From assembly GCA_044220875.1 (NCBI GenBank), contig JBGAQH010000003.1, positions 496,001-560,000 of the forward strand: a stretch of DNA of 64,000 bases, read 5' to 3'. Origin of the DNA: JAEUIT01 sp044220875. GTDB lineage: Bacteria > Planctomycetota > Phycisphaerae > Phycisphaerales > SM1A02. Both the position numbers and the translations under genes were made by a program. The notes beneath the pieces were generated by a model. The model was not told where the DNA came from, made no database searches, and was given only the letters and a program-made list of their open reading frames with translations. Each line of letters opens with the position of its first letter. Within the stretch, counting starts at the first letter, position 1. This document shows, one piece after another, positions 27,137-35,573 of the stretch.

Positions 27137-27789
27137 GAGCGAACTCCCTTGGCGACGGAGCTCTCCGCTCGCTTGCGCAGCGGGCGGACCAGCCCGACGA
27201 GCTTGGAGAGCGTCATCGTGGCGGTGCGGAGTGCGCCGCCATCGGCGCCGACCAGCCGCTCGCTCAAGCCGTCCACGAGCTGCACGGCACTCAGGAGCTC
27301 GTCGACGCGGGCGTTGTGGGCCGCGCGGGCAGCGCCGTCGCGGCCGCGCATGGGCGTCGTTCGGCAGCGGGCGAGTCCCTCAACCAGCGGGTCTATCTCG
27401 CGGCGCTTGCGGGCCCGAGCGACCGTCGCAAAGAGCTTCCAGACGTCCTGCTCGGCGCGGAAATACTCGCGTCGATCTCCCCGGGCATGATGACGGGTGA
27501 TGATGCCCCATTCGACCAGGGTGCGGAGCGTCATGGAAGCGTTGCCGCGCGAGATGCGAAGTCGCTCCATGATCGCCTCCGCGTGAAGCGGATCGCCGTG
27601 GACGAAGAGCAGGGCATGTGCCTCGGCCATGGTGCGCGGCACGCCCCATCGCGACGCCATCTCGCCCCACAGGGCAATGAAGCTGTCCTGCGACGCGACC
27701 AGCTCGCGATCCGCGGTTGCCGCGTCGGCGTCGGGAGCGGTGAGCGTCGCGTGTGATGGTGCGCTGGTGAGCTCGCTGGAGGGAATCAT
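27133..27789 (-). CDS. GbsR/MarR-family transcriptional regulator
   Basis: 218 aa from ATG 27789, chosen because AGGAG lies 10 nt upstream; the frame is open for 19 codons more. The core is a winged helix-turn-helix: WGVPRTMAEAHALLFVHGDP, AEAIMERLRISRGNASMTLR (recognition helix) and LVEWGIITRHHARGDRREYF (wing). That pattern, with an N-terminal QDSFIALWGEMASRWG helix, matches the GbsR subgroup of MarR-like regulators, which control osmolyte and other transport genes in Bacillus. The C-terminal third is helical, probably for dimerisation. A perfect palindrome lies 57 bp upstream of the start (27846-27863), suggesting autoregulation. The next gene overlaps by 4 nt. Confidence 0.8.
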   Translation of the reverse strand: MIPSSELTSAPSHATLTAPDADAATADRELVASQDSFIALWGEMASRWGVPRTMAEAHALLFVHGDPLHAEAIMERLRISRGNASMTLRTLVEWGIITRHHARGDRREYFRAEQDVWKLFATVARARKRREIDPLVEGLARCRTTPMRGRDGAARAAHNARVDELLSAVQLVDGLSERLVGADGGALRTATMTLSKLVGLVRPLRKRAESSVAKGVRS

Positions 27790-27845
27790 GCCTGCAGATC
27801 TCCTGTGCCGGAGCGTAGCGGGGAGCAAGCGCCAGCGGCCTGTCA

Positions 27846-27863
27846 TTTCAGAAAAATCTGAAA
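27846..27863. promoter_or_regulatory. Palindromic operator-like site TTTCAGA-N4-TCTGAAA
   Basis: A perfect 7-4-7 inverted repeat with an AAAA spacer, 57 bp upstream of the GbsR/MarR-like gene start, and A/T-rich against a GC-rich background. Dimeric winged-helix regulators usually bind such sites next to their own gene. A related palindrome with the same TTTCA...TGAAA arms lies at 2175-2192. Confidence 0.6.
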
Positions 27864-27901
27864 CACGCGAACGCGGAACGGCCCCGCGACGGCATGAGGA
27901 T

Positions 27902-27933
27902 GAAAAACGCCCCCGTCCTTCGACGGGGGCGTT
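27902..27933 (-). terminator. Strong terminator of the subtilase gene (minus strand)
   Basis: ACGCCCCCGTC (27907-27917) pairs with GACGGGGGCGT (27922-27932): 11 bp, 4-nt loop. Read on the minus strand it is followed by a run of T (complement of 27903-27907). It lies about 60 bp after the stop of the minus-strand gene ending at 27994. Confidence 0.88.
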
Positions 27934-27993
27934 GGGTGAGCGTTCAGGCCAGTGATCTGGCCATCCTGAGCAAGGGGCCTACAGCGTCTGGGC

Positions 27994-30990
27994 TTACGGC
28001 GTCTGGGTCGAGCCGATGACCTGGATCGAGATGAAGTCGTGCCAGACCTGGTGCGGGCCGGTGTTGCCGAGTCCGCAGGTCCAGACGCGAGCCTCGAAGA
28101 GGTCGCCCGGTCCGATGTACTTCGAGAGGTACATCTGCTGCACCGGGAAGGCCGAGGTCACCGGGGCGGGACCAATGAAGGTCACGCCGGTGAAGTCGTA
28201 CCGCTGGTCTTGCCAGTTGTAGAGGAAGCCGCCGAGGATGACGAAGGGCTTCGTCGCCTTGCTGGTCACGTTCAGGGCAACCGAGGTCAGGGTCGCCTCA
28301 TCGGCCGGCGTCTCGAGGAAGGCGATGACGTCGGTCGTGTGACCGGTCGCGAGGTAGGAGAGGCCCTCGACCTTCTGTCCGGCGTCCGCCCACTTGGTGA
28401 TGATCTTGAGGTAGTTGCCGTCGACCGCGCGGATGCGGAAGGATGAGGGCGGGCTCGTGGCGGGGGCGGTGCCGTAGACGATCTTCACTTCGGTGCCGTT
28501 GGCGCCGATGAACTGACCGTTCATGATCGAGTAGCCGCACTCGAGCGCGTCGGGGAAGGTACCAATGAGCGGCGTGATGTCGTCACCGAGCTGCGGGTTG
28601 CACTCCGGACGATCCGGCCCGAAGACCGTGCCGAGCGGATTGCACTGATCCGGCGTGCGGCCGTTGCCGGCCATGATGCCGCGAAGCTGGAGCGGCGAGA
28701 TCGGAGCGCCGTAGGCCTGTCGCGCCCAGCCCTGAAGGACTGCCGCGAGGCCCGTGATCATCGGTGCGGCGCCCGAGGTGCCGTTGAAGACCGAGGTGTA
28801 CTTGCGGAGTTGGTTCGTTTCCGGATCGGCGGGATCGGTGCCGTTGGCGCCGGTGAAGAGGTCACCGTAGCCGGTGGTCGCGATGGCCGTGCCCCACGCG
28901 CAGAGGTGGACCTGAGCGAGGCCGTCGGCGTCCTCAGGATCGGAGAAGTTCGAGAAGCCAAGGCGGCAGTACCGCCAGAAGCTGTTCGTGCAGGGATCGA
29001 TGCCGAGATTCATGCCGGGCCAGCAGGCACCGACCACCATCGCGCCCGTCTCAAACGGAGCGGCGACGATCGGGATCGAGTCGTTGCCGGCCGACATGCA
29101 GCTCGTAATGCCGACGTCGGAGAGAACGGCGATCAGCGCCGCAACGGTCGGATCGATGATGATCGGTCCGGCGCCGCCGAAGCCGATCGAGTAGTTGAGG
29201 ACGTCGCCTTCATGGAAGGTGATGCCCGCGGAGGTGATCGCGTTGTTGAGTCGCGAGCCCTCCTCCACCGAGAGCGTGGGGAAGAAGTAGCCCTGGGCCC
29301 GGAACGCGATGCCGGTCACGCCGCGGCCATTCTTGGCTGCGACACACTCGCCGAGCGTCGCGGTGCCGTGCTGCGGCTGATTCGCGCCACCCTCGATGAG
29401 GATGATCGTCTGGTTGGGCTCGGGGATGACCTTCGGCTGCGCCAGCGGCGTGCCGTCGGTGTTGGTGGTGAACTCCTCGTGGTTCACGAACGCCGAGAAC
29501 TCGACGATGCCGAGATTCGTGCCCTTGCCGTCGAGGATCGGCGTGAGGCCGTCCTGGTAGAGCTCGGAGAACTGCTGCTGGAGGAGCCGCAGCGCGGGGA
29601 GGTCAAAGCCGCCGCCGCGGAAGCCACTGTTGAGGAAGACGAACTGGCCGGTGAAGGCCGGCGGAAGGGCGGAGAAGTCGCCGAGGACCGGCTCGCCCTT
29701 GATGTAGGTCTGGAAGTTGTCGGTGAGAAGAACTGGCTCACCGATGCCCGGGAAGTTCGGATTGGCGACGGTCTCGCTCGTGTAGTTCGGGGTGGCGCCA
29801 GGATCGACGCCCGGACCGCAGATGTTCGCGAACGTGTCGCTGAGAGCCATCTGCACGCAGCCGGCGTCCCAGCCGACCGTGCAGCAGACCGGATCGAGAC
29901 TGCACACCGAGAAGCAGCACGGGGCGATGTTGCAGCCGTGCTGGTCGCGGACTTCGAAGCAACTGCCCGAGAGCAGCGGGACGACCAAGGCGAAGATCGG
30001 GTTGGCTGCGCCGGCGCCGTCGCTGAAGCATGGGTCATAGCGATCGGCCGGCGGCAGCGGTCCGGCGCCGTCGTAGATCGTTCCGTCGCAGAGAAGGTTC
30101 GCGTACGCGGCGCAGAAGATGTCCCAGCCGGCCTGCTGATCGGAGTCCGGGCAGCTGGTGCGGATGGAGGAGACGAGCTCGCAGCAAACGACGTCCTTGC
30201 AGCCGGCTTCGCAGGTCGGCGTCGGGAGTCCGAGGCAGCCCGGGTCGGGGTTGCAGTTGAATCCGTCCGGATCGCAGTTGGGACCGGGGACGTTGCATGA
30301 GAGCGGATTGTTCGCGACGCAGCCGACGATCTGGTGCAGCTCGAGCGGTCGCTCGAAGTCGACGAACTCGACGATGTCAAGATCGTTGAGGGCACGCGCG
30401 GCCTGCAGCTCCATCCCCGGCTGCACGGTCACGGTCATCATGCTCGCGAGATCAGGCTGCGGCTTTCCGCTGTGGGCCTCGGCCTTCAGCTCGAGGGCTC
30501 GAAGGGCCTCGTCGCTGTGACCGGTGATCGATGCCTGCGCACTGCCGCCGAACTGGGCAAGCACCGCGTCGAACGCGCCGAGATCGGCGCCGCCGATGCT
30601 CATGATGTGCGGAGCCGGGGCGGCCTTCGGGGCGCGTGCGCCCAGATCGTCGCGGAGCTTCACCAGAATGCGGCCGGTGAAGCTGAGCTCGCCGGTGCGC
30701 TTGTTGATCGGCAGCGCGAGCGAGTCGGTTGCCTTCTTCGGATAGGCGTGGCGCGGGGTGCGCGCCGCGGGGCTGACATCAATGGTCGGCGTCGCGGTCC
30801 CCTTGGAGGTGACCAGCTTGGCGCCGTTCACGGTCGAGCTGCTTGTGGCCTTCGCTCCGCCGCTGGTGCGGGCCGGGTTGGAGCGTGCCCCCGAGTCAGG
30901 CCCCTCGAGAAGGGAGGTCGGGTGGGCAAGGACTGTCGAGCCCACGAATCCGGCTACGAGGAGGGAGGCAGGAACGAGACGCAGCATCAT
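27994..30990 (-). CDS. Secreted subtilisin-like (S8) serine protease with Cys-rich insertion
   Basis: 998 aa with a signal peptide (LVPASLLVAGFVGSTVLAHP). Residues about 100-215 look like an inhibitor-type prodomain (GRILVKLRDDLG ... VTVQPGMELQAARALNDLDI). A Cys-rich block spans about 224-391 with recurring C-x-x-x-x-CC-x-V-x-x-x-D and WD-x-x-C-x-x-x-A patterns. The catalytic domain follows: H541 in QPQHGTATLGE, oxyanion Asn636 in SAGNDS and S739 in NGTSGAAP. Where S8 proteases have the catalytic Asp (normally V-x-D-T/S-G) this one reads LGIVEFSAFVNHEEF, so Glu497 stands in that position. The C-terminus is beta-rich and has no dockerin tail. GGAG precedes the ATG by 9 nt, and a strong terminator follows. 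Confidence 0.82.
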   Translation of the reverse strand: MMLRLVPASLLVAGFVGSTVLAHPTSLLEGPDSGARSNPARTSGGAKATSSSTVNGAKLVTSKGTATPTIDVSPAARTPRHAYPKKATDSLALPINKRTGELSFTGRILVKLRDDLGARAPKAAPAPHIMSIGGADLGAFDAVLAQFGGSAQASITGHSDEALRALELKAEAHSGKPQPDLASMMTVTVQPGMELQAARALNDLDIVEFVDFERPLELHQIVGCVANNPLSCNVPGPNCDPDGFNCNPDPGCLGLPTPTCEAGCKDVVCCELVSSIRTSCPDSDQQAGWDIFCAAYANLLCDGTIYDGAGPLPPADRYDPCFSDGAGAANPIFALVVPLLSGSCFEVRDQHGCNIAPCCFSVCSLDPVCCTVGWDAGCVQMALSDTFANICGPGVDPGATPNYTSETVANPNFPGIGEPVLLTDNFQTYIKGEPVLGDFSALPPAFTGQFVFLNSGFRGGGFDLPALRLLQQQFSELYQDGLTPILDGKGTNLGIVEFSAFVNHEEFTTNTDGTPLAQPKVIPEPNQTIILIEGGANQPQHGTATLGECVAAKNGRGVTGIAFRAQGYFFPTLSVEEGSRLNNAITSAGITFHEGDVLNYSIGFGGAGPIIIDPTVAALIAVLSDVGITSCMSAGNDSIPIVAAPFETGAMVVGACWPGMNLGIDPCTNSFWRYCRLGFSNFSDPEDADGLAQVHLCAWGTAIATTGYGDLFTGANGTDPADPETNQLRKYTSVFNGTSGAAPMITGLAAVLQGWARQAYGAPISPLQLRGIMAGNGRTPDQCNPLGTVFGPDRPECNPQLGDDITPLIGTFPDALECGYSIMNGQFIGANGTEVKIVYGTAPATSPPSSFRIRAVDGNYLKIITKWADAGQKVEGLSYLATGHTTDVIAFLETPADEATLTSVALNVTSKATKPFVILGGFLYNWQDQRYDFTGVTFIGPAPVTSAFPVQQMYLSKYIGPGDLFEARVWTCGLGNTGPHQVWHDFISIQVIGSTQTP

Positions 30991-31232
30991 GCTTCAGATC
31001 TCCGAGGGGGATGGAGAGATGTCAGACCGCGCGAGGGGGACGATGGAGAGGGCCAGCGGCTCCGATGTTTCGCGAGCGCCGCCGTACCTGTTGCGATCGA
31101 AATACCAGACGGAGCAAATCTCGATCGGTGACCCATCGAGAGAAGCTCTGCCAGCGCGAAGTGTAACAGCCCCATTATCAGCAACAAGTACCGAGAGCCA
31201 TTGACCTTCGGATTCTGCTCGAAGCTCGTCCG

Positions 31233-32567
31233 TTAGCGTGCGCTCGACGCACCCGAGAGGCGCGTCAGGACGCGATGCCCGATGTCGTGGCGGAAGAACG
31301 CCCCATCGAATTGGACCAGGCTCGCCGCGTGATTCGCCGCCCGTTGAGCTTCGGCGAGCGTTTCCCCGAGCGCCGTGACGCCCACAACGCGACCACCGGC
31401 AGTGACGATGTCGCCGTTGTCGCGCTGCACGGTTCCCGCGTGAAAGAGCGTCACGTTCGGGACCGCCGCGGCTTCGCGCAGACCCGTGATGACCTTGCCC
31501 TTGACGATCGGGCCGGGGTATCCGCCTGAGCACACACAGACGCAGCAGGCGGCACGCGGGTCGAAGCCATAGTCGATCCCGTCCAGTTCGCCCGTGGCGG
31601 TTCCGTAGAGCAGCTCGAGCAGGTCACCCTGAAGGCGGACCATCAGCGGCTGGGTTTCCGGATCGCCGAAGCGGGTGTTGAACTCGAGCACCTTCGGGCC
31701 GGCGGGGGTGAGCATGATGCCCGCGTACAGGACGCCGCGAAAGACCGCGCCGTCGCGGCGGAGGGCATCGACCGCAGGCACCAGGATCTGCCGCTGGATC
31801 GTGTCCATGAGCGCGTCGTCGACGAGCGGTGTCGGGCAATAGGCACCCATGCCGCCGGTGTTGGGGCCGTGGTCCCCCTCGCCCACCTGCTTGTGGTCCT
31901 GACAGGGATCGAGCACGTCGATGGTCCGGCCGTCGACCAGGGCCAGGACCGAGAGCTCCTGGCCGCTGAGGCGCTCCTCAATCACGACCTGGGCGCCGGC
32001 ATCGCCGAACTCGCGATCCCGCATGATGCGCTCGACCGCCTCGAGGGCCTCCGACTTGCTGGAACAGACCGACACGCCCTTCCCCGCGCAGAGGCCCACG
32101 GCCTTCACGACCAGCGGCTCCTCGCCCCGGGCGTCGGCATAGCGCATGGCCGCCTCGTAGGAATCGAAGCTCCGGCCCTCTGCGGTCGGAATCGACGCCG
32201 CCCGCATGATCTGCTTCGCGTAGGCCTTGTCCCATTCGAGGCGTGCCGCCTCACGCGAGGGTCCGAAGACCTTCCGCGTCGGCGTCTCGAGCTGCGTCGC
32301 GAAGTCCTGGGCGAGCGGTCCCTCGGGGCCGATCACGACGAGGTGGATCGATTCCCGGTCGCACCAGCGCTGAAGCCGGAACATCTGCTTCGCGTCGATG
32401 AGCTCGGGGCAGGTGCGACCCAGCGAGGCCAAGCCGGCGTTCGCATCGCCCTGCACCCAGAGCGTGCCGAGATGCTTGGACTGGCGGAGCTTCCAGGCGA
32501 GCGCGTGTTCGCGGCCTCCCGTGCCAATGAGAAGAACGTTGCAGGGCGATGGAAGGGAGGCGGGCAT
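31233..32567 (-). CDS. purD: Phosphoribosylamine-glycine ligase (GAR synthetase)
   Basis: 444 aa, usual PurD length (about 430). It catalyses the ATP-dependent joining of 5-phosphoribosylamine and glycine in purine synthesis. Seen: N-terminal LLIGTGGREHALAWKL, the ATP-grasp region (KAVGLCAGKGVSVCSSKSEA, VVIEERLSGQELSVLALVDG), the signature DHGPNTGGMGAYCPTP, and the metal/ATP-binding RFGDPETQPLMVRLQGDL. No key residue seems missing. It lies 45 bp downstream of ald on the same strand, so the two may be co-transcribed although their pathways are unrelated. A 240-bp gap to the subtilase gene follows. Confidence 0.96.
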   Translation of the reverse strand: MPASLPSPCNVLLIGTGGREHALAWKLRQSKHLGTLWVQGDANAGLASLGRTCPELIDAKQMFRLQRWCDRESIHLVVIGPEGPLAQDFATQLETPTRKVFGPSREAARLEWDKAYAKQIMRAASIPTAEGRSFDSYEAAMRYADARGEEPLVVKAVGLCAGKGVSVCSSKSEALEAVERIMRDREFGDAGAQVVIEERLSGQELSVLALVDGRTIDVLDPCQDHKQVGEGDHGPNTGGMGAYCPTPLVDDALMDTIQRQILVPAVDALRRDGAVFRGVLYAGIMLTPAGPKVLEFNTRFGDPETQPLMVRLQGDLLELLYGTATGELDGIDYGFDPRAACCVCVCSGGYPGPIVKGKVITGLREAAAVPNVTLFHAGTVQRDNGDIVTAGGRVVGVTALGETLAEAQRAANHAASLVQFDGAFFRHDIGHRVLTRLSGASSAR

Positions 32568-32612
32568 GGTGCGGTGCGAGAGGAACGCCGCGGGGCGCGG
32601 CGGCGGGCGAGA

Positions 32613-33719
32613 CTAGACGTTGAGCGAGTCGAACTCGAGATCGTGGGCGCTGGCGACGGCCTTGTTCGTGAGGCGGCCGCGATGGGTGTTGATCGCATCG
32701 GCGAAGTGGTGATCGCGGCGGGCGAGCGTCTCGGGACCGTGCTTGGCGAGCTTCATCGCCCATGGCAGCGTGACGTTGGTCAGGGCGATCGTCGAGGTCC
32801 GGGCGACGGAGCCGGGCATGTTGCCGACGCAGTAGTGAACGATGCCGTCGACGTCGTAGACGGGATTGCGGTGCGTGGTGACGCGGCTGGTCTCGACGCA
32901 GCCGCCTTGGTCGATCGCCACGTCGACGATGACCGAGCCGGGCTGGATGTGACGAAGGTCCTCACGACGAATGAGCCACGGCGCCTTCGCCCCCGGAACG
33001 AGCACGGCGCCGATGATGACGTCGGCCCAGTGGAGCCGCTCGCGAATCGACTGCGGGTCGCTGTAGACCACGCGCACGTTGGCCGGCATGATCTCGGCGA
33101 GGCGACGCAGCCGCTCGATCGAGATGTCCATGATCACGACGTCGGCGCCCATGCCCGCGGCGACCTTGGCCGCGCAGGTGCCGACGACGCCGCCGCCCAG
33201 AATCAGCACATGACCGGGCGCGACGCCGGGCACGCCGCCCAGGAGGACGCCCTTGCCGCCGAAGGGTCGCTCGAGGTACTTCGCGCCCTCCTGCACCGAG
33301 AGCTTGCCGGCGACTTCGCTCATCGGCATGAGGAGCGGCAGTCCGCCGCGCTCGTCGGTGAGCGTCTCGTAGGCGATCGAGACGCACTTCCGCTCAAGGC
33401 ACGCGAGGGTCAGGGACTTGTCGGCGGCGAAGTGGAAGTAGGTGAAGAGGAACTGCCCGGCGCGGATGTGCGGGAGCTCCTGCGGCTGCGGCTCCTTCAC
33501 CTTGATGACGAGCTCGGCCCGATCCCACACGTCGGTGGCGGAGCTGACGATCGTCGCGCCCGAGGCCTGGAACTGTTCGTCGCTGAAGCCCGATCCGAGC
33601 CCCGCTCCGGACTGGATGAGCACCGTATGGCCGTCGCGGACCAGCATCTCCGCGCCGACCGGACGGAGGCCGACGCGGAACTCATCGGTCTTCACTTCGG
33701 TGGGGACTCCGACGATCAT
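32613..33719 (-). CDS. ald: Alanine dehydrogenase
   Basis: 368 aa, the standard length. It interconverts L-alanine and pyruvate plus ammonia with NAD. The N-terminus MIVGVPTEVKTDEFRVGLRP and VIQSGAGLGSGF-like glycine-rich segment, the RGGLPLLMPMSEVAGKLSVQ signature and the Rossmann loop ILGGGVVGTCAAKVAAGMGA are typical of the alanine dehydrogenase / PNT family. The SVIVDVAIDQGGCVETSR motif near residue 270 contains the conserved Asp. The ATG is preceded by TAGGAG at 8 nt on the minus strand. The start lies in a 264-bp region shared with a divergent unknown gene at 33984. Confidence 0.96.
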   Translation of the reverse strand: MIVGVPTEVKTDEFRVGLRPVGAEMLVRDGHTVLIQSGAGLGSGFSDEQFQASGATIVSSATDVWDRAELVIKVKEPQPQELPHIRAGQFLFTYFHFAADKSLTLACLERKCVSIAYETLTDERGGLPLLMPMSEVAGKLSVQEGAKYLERPFGGKGVLLGGVPGVAPGHVLILGGGVVGTCAAKVAAGMGADVVIMDISIERLRRLAEIMPANVRVVYSDPQSIRERLHWADVIIGAVLVPGAKAPWLIRREDLRHIQPGSVIVDVAIDQGGCVETSRVTTHRNPVYDVDGIVHYCVGNMPGSVARTSTIALTNVTLPWAMKLAKHGPETLARRDHHFADAINTHRGRLTNKAVASAHDLEFDSLNV

Positions 33720-33983
33720 CGGGGCGTTCTCCTATCAGAGGAGGGACGGAAGAAGCGGTGGGGCGGCCACTCGCACAGGGGGCGATCCCCGCCGATCGAG
33801 CGCCGCGCACGGGCCGAGCCCGGGCCGAGTGATGGGCTCGCGTGACCGAGGCATGCGCCCGGCGCGGCCACGCGCCGAAGGGCGGAGTGTAGCGGCACCG
33901 ATCGACCACTGAACTCCGACACGCTGTTACAGTAGGAGACTCGCTCCGACGCCCACCGGCGCAGCCTCCACCGGATCCTTGGA

Positions 33984-35570
33984 ATGACTCAGCGCATGCA
34001 CACCGCTCCCACTGGCTCGACCGTGCGATCGAACGCTCGATCCCTCTCCGGCCCCATCCGCACGTCCCGCGCCACCGACGCCGCCCCGCGCCCGATTCGC
34101 GGCGCCCTCCGCGGCGCCCTCCGTGGCGCCCTCCGCGGCATTGGCCTGACGACCTTGGCGCTCGTCGGCGTGTGGACCTCGCCCGCGTCCGGTCAGGTCT
34201 CGAAGGTGCTCGGCAAGCTGAATGAGCCGTGGAGCCGCATTCTCGACGAGAACAAGTCCTGGAAGCCGGTGCTCACCGCCGCGCTGGACATCACCGAGTC
34301 GCCGGCTCCCATCGACGCGTCGTTCGACGCGGCGTCGATCTGGCCCGGGATGGAGAAGTGGTCGGCGTGGTCGGCCTGGGCGGAGAAGAACGGTTCGATG
34401 GGGAAGGCCCTCATCGCCAATCAGGACCGCCTCGCCTTCGCGATGCCCTACGGTGAGGAGAAGCTCGATCAGGCCTTCCGGTCGAAGGGGTTCTCGACGA
34501 CGGTCAATCTCGAGACCGAGGGCAAGAAGACCACTTTCGGGTACCTCAAGGCGATCGCCCAGATCAACGCCTACGTCACCGCGGACATGTATCGCCTCGG
34601 CGAGGCCGGGAAGTTCGACGAGGCCTTTGCCCTCGGGATCGCCCACGTCAAGGTGCTGCGCCAGCTCGCCGACCAGACGATGCTCGAGGAGAAGCTCTAC
34701 GCGCTCAACGCGATGTCGACCTGCCTGAGCATCCATCGCGACTTCGTCTTCACCTATCTCGAGAAGATCCCCGCCGACACCCTGAAGAAGGTGGCGACCA
34801 AGGACTATCCGCTCATTCGTCCCCAGGACGGCGAGCGCATGCGTCGGCTCGAAATGCCCGAGGGCGACCGCTACGTCGCCGAGGGGATTCTTGAGCGATG
34901 CTTCGACGATCGCGGCCAGCCCTCGGAGGCGCTCTTCGCCGAGGTCTTCGCCGGACTCCAGTCGCAGGACGCGCCGCTGACCCGCTTCGGCGCCGCTCGC
35001 CGCTGGGCGAAGATCGCCTCGCTGCACGGCTCGCTCGACGCGTCGACCAAGAAGCTCAACGACGTCTACGACGACTGGTGGCGCCGGTGGCGTTACCGCC
35101 CGTATGACCCGGCGACGCTCGTGCCGACCGAACTCTCGCAGCTCAACTCGATCCGCTATGCCGCCATCCTCCTTGCCGTGATCGACATCGAGGAGGCGTT
35201 CAAGGCCCGGCTCCGCGTCGCCGCGGACATCAACGGAACGGCGACCGCGATCGCCATGTGCGCCTACAAGCGGGCCAACGGCACCTGGCCCGATGACATC
35301 GAGAAGGCCTTCCCGATCTTCGGCCTCAAGAAGACCAACTTCGATCCCTATGACGTCGAATTCGGCTCGCTCCTCTTCCGGAACCTCGGAGCCGAGGAGC
35401 GCCGGGTCGAGACGCCGCAGGGCACCGTCTCCGTCACCGGCTGCATGGTCTACTCGCGCGGCCTGAACAACCAGGACGACGGCGCCAAGACCAGCGATCC
35501 GACCGCCGATGCCTACGACGTGCTCTATTGGCCGCCGCTTCGCGCCGCGGCCCGCTCGTCGAAGGGCTAA
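33984..35570 (+). CDS. Predicted secreted protein of unknown function
   Basis: 528 aa. A polar N-terminus with a four-fold RGAL-type repeat (residues about 38-52, from 12-bp DNA repeats) is followed by a signal-like hydrophobic stretch (LTTLALVGVWTSPASG) and then a mature part beginning QVSKVLGKLNEPW. ATG 33996 (MHTAPT) is an alternative start. The body is mostly helical, with many charged residues and segments such as AIAQINAYVTADMYRLGEAG and FDEAFALGIAHVKVLRQLAD that resemble TPR-like or scaffold helices. The segment FKARLRVAADINGTATAIAM, followed by YKRANGTWPDDIEKAFP, resembles the tail of some planctomycete pseudopilin-type proteins. I do not recognise a family. trxB begins 3 bp after its stop. 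Confidence 0.75.
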   Translation: MTQRMHTAPTGSTVRSNARSLSGPIRTSRATDAAPRPIRGALRGALRGALRGIGLTTLALVGVWTSPASGQVSKVLGKLNEPWSRILDENKSWKPVLTAALDITESPAPIDASFDAASIWPGMEKWSAWSAWAEKNGSMGKALIANQDRLAFAMPYGEEKLDQAFRSKGFSTTVNLETEGKKTTFGYLKAIAQINAYVTADMYRLGEAGKFDEAFALGIAHVKVLRQLADQTMLEEKLYALNAMSTCLSIHRDFVFTYLEKIPADTLKKVATKDYPLIRPQDGERMRRLEMPEGDRYVAEGILERCFDDRGQPSEALFAEVFAGLQSQDAPLTRFGAARRWAKIASLHGSLDASTKKLNDVYDDWWRRWRYRPYDPATLVPTELSQLNSIRYAAILLAVIDIEEAFKARLRVAADINGTATAIAMCAYKRANGTWPDDIEKAFPIFGLKKTNFDPYDVEFGSLLFRNLGAEERRVETPQGTVSVTGCMVYSRGLNNQDDGAKTSDPTADAYDVLYWPPLRAAARSSKG

Positions 35571-35573
35571 CCC

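Noticed and set aside
26036..27490. 484-aa plus-strand open frame
   Set aside because: Covers the minus-strand regulator and its coupled gene; the regulator has an intact winged helix and Shine-Dalgarno site, and the plus-strand product is low-complexity.
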